Counted from the stretch's first letter, positions 1 through 8,192 are shown. The stretch is DNA of 24,865 nucleotides from an uncultured Lachnospiraceae bacterium (GCA_910585655.1 CAJUFW010000021.1:1-24865); one strand, 5' to 3'. Translations and numbers: made by a program. Notes: a model not told the origin generated them from the sequence alone.

Positions 1-1446
1 CTATTGCTGTAGAAAATTTTCTCCAATATTTACAACGTCTCCTGCCCCCATAGTTATCAACAGGTCGCCGTTGGTACAGTTGTGTATTAAAAAATTTTCG
101 ATTTCGGAAAATTTTTTAAAATAGTAAGCGTCTACGCTTCGTTCTTTTAGTTTTGCCAGCAGATCAGCAGAGGAGATATCTCCCGGATCGGCTTCTCTGG
201 CTGCATAAATATCTGTCAAGACTACTTTGTCGGCATGGGAAAGCGCTTGGGCAAAGTCGTCGAGCAAAAGGCGGGTGCGGGAATACGTATGAGGCTGAAA
301 GACACACCAGATCTGATGATAGTCTGCCTGTTTGGCAGAGGAGAGCGTAGCCGTAACTTCGGTCGGATGGTGCGCATAGTCGTCGATTACGGTAACACCG
401 TTGCGGACCCCTTTTTTTTGGAAACGGCGATCGGTACCATGGAAGGATTTCAGGGCAGAAGCGATCTCCGAAAGGGTGATAGGGGTGGCGGCATTCGTAT
501 CGGCGGCGATAAGGTCTGTATTGGCAGCATCTGCGGCTGGTTTATATTCCAGGGCGGCGGCTATCGCTGCCAGAGAATTGGAGATATTGTGCAGACCGAT
601 AACGCCCAGTTCTATCCGTCCGGCAGGAATACCACGGATCAAAAGCGTATAGCTGCCCCGTCCTGCCTCGTCAAAACGGATATCTTCTGCCATATAGTCA
701 AATGAACCCCCGCAAAGACCATAGGTGACAGTTCGGAGAGGAAGCCCGGAGTAAAGCCTCTGATAGTCCGGGATTTCTCCGTTGATGACTAAAAGACCAT
801 CCTTTGGCAGCAGCTTTAAAAAGGTGGTAAAGGATGTCCTGATTTGTTCGATTCCGGAAAAGAAATCCAAATGGTCGGCTTCCACGTTTAAAACCAGAGC
901 GGTGGTCGGCTGGAAGTGATGGAAGCTGTTGGTGTATTCGCAGGCTTCCATGATAAAGTGTTCGGAGGAGCCGATCCGAAGATTGCTTTCTATTTCCGGA
1001 AGAACACCGCCTAAGGTAATCGTCGGATCGAGGTCTGCTTTTAAGTAGATACAGGAGAGCATGGCGGTCGTGGTGGTTTTGCCATGCGTGCCGGCGACGG
1101 CGACGGCATTGGAATAGTGTCCCATAATCTGCCCTAAAAGGGTGGCGCGATCCATCAGAGGAATTCCGGTGGCTTTGGCGGCGGCAAATTCCGGATTGTC
1201 CGGATGGATTGCAGCCGTATAGACAATAAGGTCAATTCCCTCGGTAATGTTTTCGGCACGCTGACCATACATAACACGGATGCCAAGTTCCTCTAAGTGA
1301 CGGGTAAAATCACTTTCTTTGCTGTCCGAGCCGGAGACGGTAAATCCTCTGGTCAGAAGAAGTTTTGCCAGACCGCTCATGCTGACGCCGCCGATTCCGA
1401 TAAAATGGACGGAAATCGGTTTGAGAAAATCAATTTGATAGTTCAT
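1..1446 (-). CDS. murC: UDP-N-acetylmuramate--L-alanine ligase
   Basis: Cytoplasmic Mur ligase that adds L-alanine to UDP-N-acetylmuramic acid using ATP, the first peptide step of peptidoglycan precursor synthesis. The 481-residue product is complete: its TAG stop lies at bases 1-3. The N-terminal nucleotide-binding motif HFIGIGGVSMSGLA is at about residues 14-27, the ATP P-loop GTHGKTTT at 119-126, and a Mur ligase C-terminal domain with DDYAHHPTEV near residue 355. The length is normal for MurC. The start ATG at 1446 is preceded on the minus strand by AGGATG about 10 bases upstream. It is divergent from spoVG, so the two share an AT-rich promoter region. I am very confident of the family; MurC rather than MurD/E/F/Mpl is favoured by the N-terminal motif. 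Confidence 0.97.
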   Translation of the reverse strand: MNYQIDFLKPISVHFIGIGGVSMSGLAKLLLTRGFTVSGSDSKESDFTRHLEELGIRVMYGQRAENITEGIDLIVYTAAIHPDNPEFAAAKATGIPLMDRATLLGQIMGHYSNAVAVAGTHGKTTTTAMLSCIYLKADLDPTITLGGVLPEIESNLRIGSSEHFIMEACEYTNSFHHFQPTTALVLNVEADHLDFFSGIEQIRTSFTTFLKLLPKDGLLVINGEIPDYQRLYSGLPLRTVTYGLCGGSFDYMAEDIRFDEAGRGSYTLLIRGIPAGRIELGVIGLHNISNSLAAIAAALEYKPAADAANTDLIAADTNAATPITLSEIASALKSFHGTDRRFQKKGVRNGVTVIDDYAHHPTEVTATLSSAKQADYHQIWCVFQPHTYSRTRLLLDDFAQALSHADKVVLTDIYAAREADPGDISSADLLAKLKERSVDAYYFKKFSEIENFLIHNCTNGDLLITMGAGDVVNIGENFLQQ

Positions 1447-1485
1447 AGCTTACACATCCTATTCTGCGTTAAAAATTTAATTATA

Positions 1486-1514
1486 ATTATAACATATTTA
1501 AATATAAATTTCTA
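1486..1514 (-). promoter_or_regulatory. Candidate sigma-A promoter for murC
   Basis: On the minus strand there is an extended -10 element, TG-T-TATAAT, with the TATAAT hexamer at plus positions 1486-1491. A weak -35 (TAGAAA, 4 of 6 consensus) lies 17 bases further upstream. It would start transcription about 45 bases before murC. The region is very AT-rich, so chance matches are likely. Confidence 0.4.
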
Positions 1515-1534
1515 TTTCTTTTTTCCAGAAGGTG

Positions 1535-1543
1535 TGTTATAAT
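1535..1543 (+). promoter_or_regulatory. Candidate extended -10 promoter for spoVG
   Basis: TG-T-TATAAT at 1535-1543 is a perfect extended -10 with no good -35 at 17 bases, as is common for extended -10 promoters. It lies 77 bases upstream of the spoVG ATG. B. subtilis spoVG uses sigma-H; I could not find a convincing sigma-H site here. Confidence 0.5.
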
Positions 1544-1550
1544 AAGGACA

Positions 1551-1580
1551 AGCGGGCAGCATTTGGGGCGTTGCACCGCT
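1551..1580 (+). promoter_or_regulatory. Hairpin in the spoVG 5' leader
   Basis: AGCGGGCAGC (1551-1560) can pair with GTTGCACCGCT (1570-1580) through 10 base pairs, with one bulged A and one G-U pair, around a 9-base loop. It begins a few bases after the predicted transcription start, as expected of a 5'-end mRNA stabiliser or regulatory stem. It has no T-tract, so it does not look like a terminator. Confidence 0.45.
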
Positions 1581-1619
1581 GATACAACATTTTATTACCT
1601 ACTTAAAGGGGGTCGCAGC

Positions 1620-1919
1620 ATGAATATCACAGACGTCAGAGTACGAAAGGTGGCAAAGGAGAGCAAAATGAAGGCTGTTGTATCTATTACCATTGATAAT
1701 GAATTCGTCGTTCATGATATCAAGGTAATCGAGGGCGACAAAGGGCTCTTCATCGCTATGCCGAGCAGGAAGGCGGGAGACGGTGAATATCGGGACATTG
1801 CTCACCCGATAAATTCCGACACCCGTGAGAAGATTCAGAAAATCGTTCTGGAGCGTTATGAGACCGCGGTACTTGAGAGCGAGAATGATGATGAATTTTT
1901 GCGGGAGGCCGTGGGATAA
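1620..1919 (+). CDS. spoVG: SpoVG, septation/RNA-binding regulator
   Basis: SpoVG family protein of 99 residues beginning MNITDVRVRKV, the family's typical N-terminus, with the conserved segments VVSITIDNEFVVHDIKVIEG and FIAMPSRK. Members bind nucleic acid and influence cell division, sporulation and envelope gene expression. The reading frame is open upstream to 1563, but the ATG at 1620 is chosen because AAAGGGGG ends about 7 bases before it and the protein then matches the family exactly. It is preceded by an extended -10 promoter and a leader hairpin and is followed by pth. In B. subtilis, other genes (glmU, prs, ctc) lie between spoVG and pth; here they are adjacent. Confidence 0.96.
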   Translation: MNITDVRVRKVAKESKMKAVVSITIDNEFVVHDIKVIEGDKGLFIAMPSRKAGDGEYRDIAHPINSDTREKIQKIVLERYETAVLESENDDEFLREAVG

Positions 1920-1941
1920 GAAATATCGTACAAGCCGGAGA

Positions 1942-1969
1942 AAAGAGGGTGTCAGAGGATGCCCTCTTT
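1942..1969 (+). terminator. Weak terminator-like hairpin after spoVG
   Basis: AAAGAGGG (1942-1949) pairs perfectly with CCCTCTTT (1962-1969) around a 12-base loop, 22 bases after the spoVG stop. Only CCTTGACTT follows, a poor T-tract, so it may attenuate or trim transcripts rather than terminate fully before pth. Confidence 0.45.
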
Positions 1970-1995
1970 CCTTGACTTGTGGAATGTGAGGAATT

Positions 1996-2556
1996 ATGTA
2001 TATCATTGCAGGACTGGGGAACCCAGGGACGCGTTATGCCGGTACGAGGCATAACATCGGATTTGACGCAGTTACACATCTGTCGGATCGTTATGGTATC
2101 CGCCTTAGCAGGACGGAGCAGAAGGCGCTTTGCGGCAGCGGTCAGATAGAGGGACAGAAAGTGCTGCTGGTGCAGCCGCAGACCTTTATGAATTTAAGTG
2201 GAATGAGTATCCGCGCATTGGCGGATTATTATAAAATCGATCCGGAGGAGGAACTAATCGTTATATATGACGATGTAAGTCTGGAACCAGGGAAGCTTCG
2301 CGTTCGTGCGAAGGGGAGCGCCGGAGGGCATAACGGAATCAAAAACATCATAGAACAGATAGGGACGCAGGTTTTTCCGAGGATTAAAATCGGGGTAGGA
2401 GAGAAGCCAGAAGGCTGGGATTTGGCAGATTATGTCCTTTCGAGATTCCCAGCGGATACCGAGCCGGTGATGAGAGACGCACTTGCCCGGGCGGCAGAGG
2501 CGGTCTGCTATATCCTTACGGAAGGAACGGCGTCCGCTATGAATAAAATCAATTAA
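1996..2556 (+). CDS. pth: Peptidyl-tRNA hydrolase
   Basis: Releases peptides from peptidyl-tRNAs that drop off stalled ribosomes, recycling tRNA. The 186-residue product has all bacterial Pth signatures: GLGNPG at 6-11, RHNIGF at 18-23 with catalytic His19, QTFMNLSG at 62-69 with substrate-contacting Asn66, YDDV near Asp93, and GSAGGHNG at 107-114. The start ATG at 1996 has GAGGAA just upstream. The stop lies 13 bases before the mfd start, so the two are very likely co-transcribed. In B. subtilis this gene is also called spoVC and likewise lies near mfd, supporting conserved synteny. Confidence 0.98.
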   Translation: MYIIAGLGNPGTRYAGTRHNIGFDAVTHLSDRYGIRLSRTEQKALCGSGQIEGQKVLLVQPQTFMNLSGMSIRALADYYKIDPEEELIVIYDDVSLEPGKLRVRAKGSAGGHNGIKNIIEQIGTQVFPRIKIGVGEKPEGWDLADYVLSRFPADTEPVMRDALARAAEAVCYILTEGTASAMNKIN

Positions 2557-2569
2557 AGGAGGGAAACGG

Positions 2570-5500
2570 ATGCAGACCTTTACGGCGCCTTTACAGGAAC
2601 TAAACGAATACAGCGGGATTGTTTCTTGTCTAAAGCGCGGGGACACGCCGATCCTCGCTACTGGCTGCATTGATTCCCAAAAGTGTCATCTTATCTATGG
2701 GATAGGAGAGGAGTTAGGAGCAAGGATACGGGTGATTGTCACCTATCATGAGCTAAAGGCGAAGGAGATATACGAGGACTACAAGCTGTACGACCGGGAG
2801 ATTTGCTTTTATCCCGCCAAGGATATCATGTTTTTTTCGGCAGATCTTCATGGAAATGCAATTGTCAGAGATCGCCTCAAAACGATTCAAAGACTGTTGG
2901 AACGGGATGACAAGGCGAAAAAGCCGCTTACGGTGGTACTGTCTTTAGAGGCGGGAATGGATCGTATCCTGCCGTTGGATTTTGTACGGGAGAATCTGGT
3001 GACAATCCGTCAACAGGATCAGGTGGATTTGCAGAAGTTTTCCCGGCATCTGGCACACCTGGGCTATGAAAAGACCGGGCAGGTAGAGGGACCGGGGCAG
3101 TTTGCCGTGCGGGGTGGGATACTGGATATTTTTCCGCTGACGGAGGAATGCCCGTATCGGATCGAGTTCTGGGATGATGAGGTAGATACGATCCGCAGCT
3201 TTGACGTGGCAAGTCAGCGTTCGATTGAGCCGGTAGAGGAGCTGGTGATTTATCCGGCTACAGAGATTATATTAGATGAGAAAACCCGTATGGCGGGGAT
3301 GAAGCGTCTGATGAAGGAAAAGGAAGAGCAGGTAAAGGCGCTTCGGTTGCAGATGAAGACAGAGGAGGCGCACCGCCTTTCGGAGACGGTGGAAGAATTT
3401 CGGGACAACCTGGAAATTTATAGCGGTTCCTTTGGTATAGAGAGCTATATCCGGTATTTTTACGACAATACCGTTTCTTTTTATGATTATTTTGATCCGG
3501 CAGAAACCGTTTTTTTCCTGGATGAGCCGCTTCGTTTGATCGAAAAGGGCGAGGCTGTAGAGATGGAGTTTCGGGAGAGTATGACTACCCGTTTGGAAAA
3601 GGGCTATATTTTACCGGGACAGGCGGACGTGATTTGGGAATACCGGACTTTGTTGGCGGATTTGGCAAGAAAACGGACGCTGCTGCTAAGTACGTTAGAG
3701 GCAAGGGCAGGGGCGATAGCGCCGAAGCGGCATTTTGACCTTACGGTAAAATCGGTCAATTCCTACAACAATAATTTTGCGCTGCTGGTTAAGGATTTGC
3801 AGCAATACAAGCGGAACGGCTTTCGTGTGATCCTGGTATGTGCTTCCCGGACGAGGGCGGAGCGGATCAGCGCCGATCTGCGGGCGGAGGAGCTAAACGC
3901 CTTTTATACCGAAGATTTGGACAGAGAGGTGCAGCGAGGAGAGATCATAACGATATACGGCGGACTGCATCGAGGGTTTGAGTATCCGTTGATCAAGCTG
4001 GTTATCATTTCGGAGAGCGATATTTTCGGAGCGGAAAAAAAGAAGCGTAAGAAAAAGCGCGGAACCTATGACGGTCGGAAGCTGGCAAGCTTTTCGGAGC
4101 TTCACGTAGGGGATTACGTGGTTCATGAAAACCATGGTCTGGGGATTTACCGGGGAATTGAAAAAATCGAAGTCAATAAAATAGTCAAAGACTATATAAA
4201 AATCGAGTATGGAGGCGGCGGAGTGCTGTACGTTTTGGCGACGGGCTTGGACGTGCTGCAAAAATACGCCGGGGCAGAGGCAAAAAAGCCAAAGCTTAAT
4301 AAATTAAACTCCGTTGAGTGGAAAAACACCAAGGCGAAAGTCAAAGGCTCTGTCCGGGAAATCGCCAAGGAGCTGGTAGAGCTTTACGCTAAGCGCCAGG
4401 CAGAAAACGGTTATCAATTTAGCCCGGATACCGTCTGGCAAAGAGAGTTTGAGGAATTGTTTCCTTATGAGGAGACGGACGATCAGCTTCGGGCGATTGA
4501 GGATACAAAACGGGATATGGAAAGCCGCAAGATTATGGATCGTCTGATCTGCGGGGACGTCGGCTACGGTAAGACAGAAGTGGCGATCCGCGCGGCGTTT
4601 AAAGCGGTTTCGGATGGGAAACAGGTCGTGCTGCTTGTCCCGACTACTATTTTGGCGCAGCAGCATTACAATACCTTTGTTCAAAGGATGAAGGATTTTC
4701 CGATTAGCGTAGATATGCTTTCCCGCTTTAAAACTGCCGCAGAGCAGAGAAAAATCGTCGAGCAATTAAAAAAGGGCAGTCTGGACATTATTATCGGAAC
4801 GCATCGGGTGCTGTCGTCAGATATTCATTTTAAAAATTTAGGGCTGCTGATTGTGGACGAGGAACAGCGGTTTGGAGTAACGCATAAAGAAAAAATCAAG
4901 CAGCTTAGGACTAATATCGACGTACTGACGCTTTCCGCGACGCCGATTCCCCGTACTCTTCATATGAGTCTGGCAGGAATCCGTGATATGAGCGTACTGG
5001 AAGAGCCTCCCGTAGACCGTCTGCCGATTCAGACGTATGTATTGGAATATAATGAAGAAATTGTACGTGAGGCAGTTAATCGGGAGCTGGTGAGGGGCGG
5101 ACAGGTTTACTATGTCTATAACCGGGTTAATGGGATCGATGAAGTGGCGGATCGCATTGCCAAGCAGGTGCCGGACGCCAATGTATCCTATGCACATGGG
5201 CAAATGAGTGAGCGGGAACTGGAACGTATTATGTTTGAGTTTATCAACGGAGAAATAGACGTCCTGGTTTCGACTACGATCATAGAAACAGGGTTGGATA
5301 TTTCCAACGTCAATACCATGATCATTGAGGATGCCGATCGGCTTGGGCTTTCCCAGCTTTATCAGCTCCGTGGTCGGGTAGGACGTAGCAATCGTACTGC
5401 CTACGCTTTTTTGATGTACAAGCGGAACAAAATGCTTCGGGAGATTGCGGAAAAGAGGTTACAGGCGATTCGGGAATTTACCGAATTAGGATCCGGCTTT

Positions 5501-6157
5501 AAGATCGCCATGCGGGATCTGGAGATTCGGGGAGCCGGAAATTTGCTGGGAGCCAGGCAGCATGGGCATATGGAAGCGGTTGGGTATGATCTGTACTGTA
5601 AGATGTTAAATGAAGCGGTACGGGCGATGAAAGGAGAGACGGTCGAGGAAGAAAGCTTTGAGACGACGGTGGATTTTGATATGGATGCTTATATTCCGTC
5701 TTCCTATATGAAGAACGAGGTGCAGAAACTCGATATGTATAAGCGGGTTGCAGAAATAGAAAACCGCGAAGAACTAATGGATCTACAAGACGAGCTGATT
5801 GACCGTTTCGGCGAGCTGCCACAGGCGGTGGAAAATCTGTTAAATATCGCCCTAATCAAAGCGATGGCACACCGGGTATATGTGTCGGAAGTAACGTATA
5901 CAGAACGTATGTTACGGCTGGTGATGGAGAAGGAGGCAAGGCTAGACGCTGCCAAAATACCAGAGCTGATTACCCGCTTTGCGGGAAGACTAAAATTCCG
6001 TCCGGGACAGCCGGTAGAGTTTTTCTATGAATTTCCGGCTGCGGCAAAAAGCAAGGGCAGACGCCAGGAGAATGCGGAGTGCTTTCAGGGAATCCGTCAG
6101 TTATTGGAGGACTTTACGATGCTTTTGTTAGAAAACACAAAGAAAGAAAAGAAATAA
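2570..6157 (+). CDS. mfd: Transcription-repair coupling factor Mfd
   Basis: ATP-driven DNA translocase that displaces RNA polymerase stalled at lesions and recruits UvrA. The 1195 residues are full length. The N-terminal third is the UvrB-like module (for example PGQFAVRGGILDIFP near 180). The RNA polymerase-interacting CarD-like domain follows (VGDYVVHENHGLGIYRGI near 515). The superfamily 2 helicase core has Walker A GDVGYGKTE with Lys668 and motif II DEEQ at 763-766, then the RecG-like TRG segment (QLRGRVGRSNRTAYAFL), and a C-terminal D7 domain. The ATG at 2570 follows AAAGGAGGG at an ideal distance. It lies downstream of pth and 8 bases upstream of the PrsA-like gene, suggesting one operon. 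Confidence 0.98.
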   Translation: MQTFTAPLQELNEYSGIVSCLKRGDTPILATGCIDSQKCHLIYGIGEELGARIRVIVTYHELKAKEIYEDYKLYDREICFYPAKDIMFFSADLHGNAIVRDRLKTIQRLLERDDKAKKPLTVVLSLEAGMDRILPLDFVRENLVTIRQQDQVDLQKFSRHLAHLGYEKTGQVEGPGQFAVRGGILDIFPLTEECPYRIEFWDDEVDTIRSFDVASQRSIEPVEELVIYPATEIILDEKTRMAGMKRLMKEKEEQVKALRLQMKTEEAHRLSETVEEFRDNLEIYSGSFGIESYIRYFYDNTVSFYDYFDPAETVFFLDEPLRLIEKGEAVEMEFRESMTTRLEKGYILPGQADVIWEYRTLLADLARKRTLLLSTLEARAGAIAPKRHFDLTVKSVNSYNNNFALLVKDLQQYKRNGFRVILVCASRTRAERISADLRAEELNAFYTEDLDREVQRGEIITIYGGLHRGFEYPLIKLVIISESDIFGAEKKKRKKKRGTYDGRKLASFSELHVGDYVVHENHGLGIYRGIEKIEVNKIVKDYIKIEYGGGGVLYVLATGLDVLQKYAGAEAKKPKLNKLNSVEWKNTKAKVKGSVREIAKELVELYAKRQAENGYQFSPDTVWQREFEELFPYEETDDQLRAIEDTKRDMESRKIMDRLICGDVGYGKTEVAIRAAFKAVSDGKQVVLLVPTTILAQQHYNTFVQRMKDFPISVDMLSRFKTAAEQRKIVEQLKKGSLDIIIGTHRVLSSDIHFKNLGLLIVDEEQRFGVTHKEKIKQLRTNIDVLTLSATPIPRTLHMSLAGIRDMSVLEEPPVDRLPIQTYVLEYNEEIVREAVNRELVRGGQVYYVYNRVNGIDEVADRIAKQVPDANVSYAHGQMSERELERIMFEFINGEIDVLVSTTIIETGLDISNVNTMIIEDADRLGLSQLYQLRGRVGRSNRTAYAFLMYKRNKMLREIAEKRLQAIREFTELGSGFKIAMRDLEIRGAGNLLGARQHGHMEAVGYDLYCKMLNEAVRAMKGETVEEESFETTVDFDMDAYIPSSYMKNEVQKLDMYKRVAEIENREELMDLQDELIDRFGELPQAVENLLNIALIKAMAHRVYVSEVTYTERMLRLVMEKEARLDAAKIPELITRFAGRLKFRPGQPVEFFYEFPAAAKSKGRRQENAECFQGIRQLLEDFTMLLLENTKKEKK

Positions 6158-6165
6158 GGTGAGGT

Positions 6166-7236
6166 ATGATAGAACAGGGCAGGAATATAGGAGGAAAGAA
6201 AGGCTATTGGATAGGGGGATTGTTGGTGCTGCTGGTGGCAGCCGCTATCTTGGGGATTTTCTGGTGGCAGAAGGGAGGCAGTACAGAAAGCGCCGGGCTG
6301 ACCGGGGAAAACGGTACTGCCTTTGCAGAGGACGTGGTGATTCAGGTAGGAGATAAAAAGGTAGCTAGAGAAGAAATCATGTTTTATGTTCTCTGTGTCC
6401 GCGAGCAGTATGAAGGGTATTTTGGCAGCGAGGTATGGGCGGTGGATTTCGGCAACGGGAAAACGTTTGCCGATATGTGTAAGGAAGATATTTTAAATGA
6501 AATCGTACAGCTTAAAGTGATTACCTCAATGGCAGAGTCTCAGGGGGTGTTGGTGACAGAGGATGAGGCGGATGAAATTGCGGATACGGTACGGGAGCAG
6601 ATGGAGGAGATTTCGGATTATGATATTCTGCGCTACCACATTGATACGGAGCTGTTAGAGAGTATTTATCATGACAATTATTTGAGTTCTAAGATTTTTG
6701 ACGTAATTACAAGTGACGTGGATACGATGGTGTCGGATGATGAGGCGAGGCAGGCGGAGCTTCAGGTACTGGCGCTTTTGACGGATGGTACGGATAAAAA
6801 CCGGAACGAGATTGCGATGACCGAGGAGGAGCGCGCTGCCATTGGGGAAAAGGCAAAGGAACTGTGGGAGCAGGCTGAGGAGGGAGCTGATTTTGAATCT
6901 TTGGCGACCGTACATTCCGATTTGGCAGAAACTTCCTTTATTATAGGGCGTGGAGACTGGAAGGAGGAATACGACCGGGCTATTTTTGACGAGGCGGCGT
7001 TTTCTTTAAAGACCGGTGAGATCAGCGAGGTAATCGACGGACCGCATGGGTTTTATATCATTCGTTGTGTCAATGAGCTAGACGAAGATGCTACCGCCCA
7101 GGCAAAAGAAGAGATTATCAACGAGCGTCAGGATACGGCGTTCCGCAAGTTATATGCCGAATGGGCGAAGGAGTTTGAGGTGAAGGTGGACGAGAAAAAA
7201 TGGAGCGAGATTACCTTTGAGACTCCAGAAGAATAA
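6166..7236 (+). CDS. PrsA/SurA-like membrane-anchored peptidyl-prolyl isomerase
   Basis: Predicted extracytoplasmic folding factor of 356 residues. A basic N-terminus is followed by one membrane helix at about 14-34. A SurA-N/PrsA-like helical chaperone region occupies about 50-190, and a parvulin (PpiC) domain about 195-305, recognisable by FDEAAFSLKTGEISEVID and GPHGFYIIR. Classical PrsA is a lipoprotein; here I see no lipobox Cys, so the helix probably acts as a signal anchor with the catalytic domain outside. The start ATG follows AAGGTGAGG and lies 8 bases after mfd. Whether the parvulin active site is fully functional cannot be judged from sequence alone. The homologous position next to mfd is common in clostridia. 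Confidence 0.85.
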   Translation: MIEQGRNIGGKKGYWIGGLLVLLVAAAILGIFWWQKGGSTESAGLTGENGTAFAEDVVIQVGDKKVAREEIMFYVLCVREQYEGYFGSEVWAVDFGNGKTFADMCKEDILNEIVQLKVITSMAESQGVLVTEDEADEIADTVREQMEEISDYDILRYHIDTELLESIYHDNYLSSKIFDVITSDVDTMVSDDEARQAELQVLALLTDGTDKNRNEIAMTEEERAAIGEKAKELWEQAEEGADFESLATVHSDLAETSFIIGRGDWKEEYDRAIFDEAAFSLKTGEISEVIDGPHGFYIIRCVNELDEDATAQAKEEIINERQDTAFRKLYAEWAKEFEVKVDEKKWSEITFETPEE

Positions 7237-7247
7237 ATGCCCCGGTT

Positions 7248-7676
7248 TTATAGGAAATGTTTCATTTCCTCAATGTTTCGCTCTTCGGTTTTCAGCAGCT
7301 TGTGGGCAAGCGAGGTGACAGCGTGGTCATGCCCGTGATAGGCGTTTAGCTGCTTGGTTAAATTAGTAGTACCCATTGTGCTGCCTTCAATCATAATCTC
7401 TGCTAAACGGGAGGCGCTGCGGTCGGTGATGCTTTTTAGACTGCTGGTCATATCGGACATAAATTTGGCAGCCGACGAAACACCTTGCGGGGTCTGCCCT
7501 GCTCTGGTCAGAAGAGAAGCGGCTTCTGCCTTGACATCTTCGTATTCCCGAAGCTGATTTGTCAGGGCGGAGGTAAAGGCATGATCTTCGGATAAGCCAA
7601 TCATATGGCGGATACTGTCGATTCCCATAGCAGAGCCTTGATGGATGTGCTGTAATAAATTGATTTCTGATGTCAT
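7248..7676 (-). CDS. Helical-bundle protein with internal duplication, ferritin-like fold suspected
   Basis: Function not recognised. The 142-residue protein is predicted almost wholly helical and soluble, with no signal peptide. It contains two copies of one motif, residues 13-52 and 97-137. Both follow the pattern [QE]GS-x-MG, a helix, His-Ala, then a Leu-rich helix ending in Glu residues (for example EGSTMGTTNL and QGSAMGIDSI). Two duplicated helical hairpins would form a four-helix bundle like those of ferritin-like or DUF2383-type proteins, some of which are spore-associated; this is inference. The ATG at 7676 has AAGGGAG six bases upstream, and that ribosome site is buried in a strong hairpin. 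It is convergent with the PrsA-like gene, with only 11 bases between stops. Confidence 0.8.
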   Translation of the reverse strand: MTSEINLLQHIHQGSAMGIDSIRHMIGLSEDHAFTSALTNQLREYEDVKAEAASLLTRAGQTPQGVSSAAKFMSDMTSSLKSITDRSASRLAEIMIEGSTMGTTNLTKQLNAYHGHDHAVTSLAHKLLKTEERNIEEMKHFL

Positions 7677-7677
7677 A

Positions 7678-7743
7678 AAAAACTCCCTTTCGTGATTTCC
7701 TTTTAGATGTTACATTCTTAGGATAGACGAAACGGGAGTTTTT
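7678..7743. promoter_or_regulatory. 16-bp stem burying a ribosome binding site, terminator-like on both strands
   Basis: AAAAACTCCC plus TTTCGT (7678-7693) pairs with ACGAAA plus GGGAGTTTTT (7727-7743), 16 base pairs with a single bulged C at 7733, around a 33-base loop. On either strand the stem ends in a T-run, like a bidirectional terminator. On the minus strand the 3' arm contains the AAGGGAG ribosome site of the 7248-7676 gene, and the start codon comes immediately after. It could terminate transcripts from the upstream minus-strand gene, or repress translation by hiding the site. Confidence 0.6.
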
Positions 7744-7782
7744 ATACATTTGTACAGAGCCGGAAGGTATCCGGCAGTCTGT

Positions 7783-8133
7783 TTAGAATTTACGGGTTTT
7801 CAGGAAACGTTCTGCTGCTACCATCCAGGATTCTTGTAGAAGAGCTTCTCTTTCTTCAGAAGAAAAATCCTCAGGCGCCTGGTCTAAATAGGCGTCGCTG
7901 CTGCTGGAAAACGACGGCGCAGGTCTGTGCAGTTTTGGCGACGGAAGCAGATAGGTGACAATCTGAAAAAAGAAGCCGGTCAACATGAAAGTGATAGAAA
8001 ATGAGGCGCAGATATTTATTTCATAAAACGTAGGCACCAGCAGGAAGCCAGCCAGCAGGAAAAGGAAGCCAATGAGAAAAGTAAGGTCACGCATGGTTCC
8101 ATTATAAAAAGATTTTTTTAACATAGCCTTCAT
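7783..8133 (-). CDS. Small membrane protein of unknown function
   Basis: Function not recognised. The 116-residue product starts MKAMLKKSFYNGTMRD and has two adjacent hydrophobic segments, at about 17-33 (LTFLIGFLFLLAGFLLV) and 41-61. A hydrophilic Ser/Glu-rich cytoplasmic or external tail of about 55 residues follows. The frame also extends to a TTG at 8151, but the ATG at 8133 is preferred because AAAGGAG lies 8 bases upstream and would otherwise fall inside the coding sequence. It has a good minus-strand promoter (TTGCCA-17-TATAAT) about 50 bases upstream. The neighbouring duplicated helical protein lies downstream on the same strand. Confidence 0.72.
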   Translation of the reverse strand: MKAMLKKSFYNGTMRDLTFLIGFLFLLAGFLLVPTFYEINICASFSITFMLTGFFFQIVTYLLPSPKLHRPAPSFSSSSDAYLDQAPEDFSSEEREALLQESWMVAAERFLKTRKF

Positions 8134-8163
8134 AAGATCAGCTCCTTTCAAGAGGAAATATTA

Positions 8164-8192
8164 TTGACTTGTTCTTAGTTGTATTATACAAT
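8164..8192 (+). promoter_or_regulatory. Candidate sigma-A promoter for truA
   Basis: -35 TTGACT (8164-8169), 17-base spacer, -10 TACAAT (8187-8192), about 70 bases upstream of the truA start. Each hexamer has one mismatch to consensus. It overlaps the minus-strand promoter at 8183-8211. Confidence 0.55.

Noticed and set aside
235..705. 156-residue open frame antisense to murC
   Set aside because: It lies wholly inside murC on the other strand, and its composition is that of a mirrored coding frame; no ribosome site or recognisable motif.
1563..1619. N-terminal extension of SpoVG
   Set aside because: The extra 19 codons have no similarity to the family and overlap the leader hairpin; the ATG at 1620 has the proper ribosome site.
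7252..7270. Perfect 8-bp palindrome AGGAAATG-TTT-CATTTCCT between converging genes
   Set aside because: It has no T-tract on either strand and lies inside the 3' end of the minus-strand gene; too weak to call a terminator.
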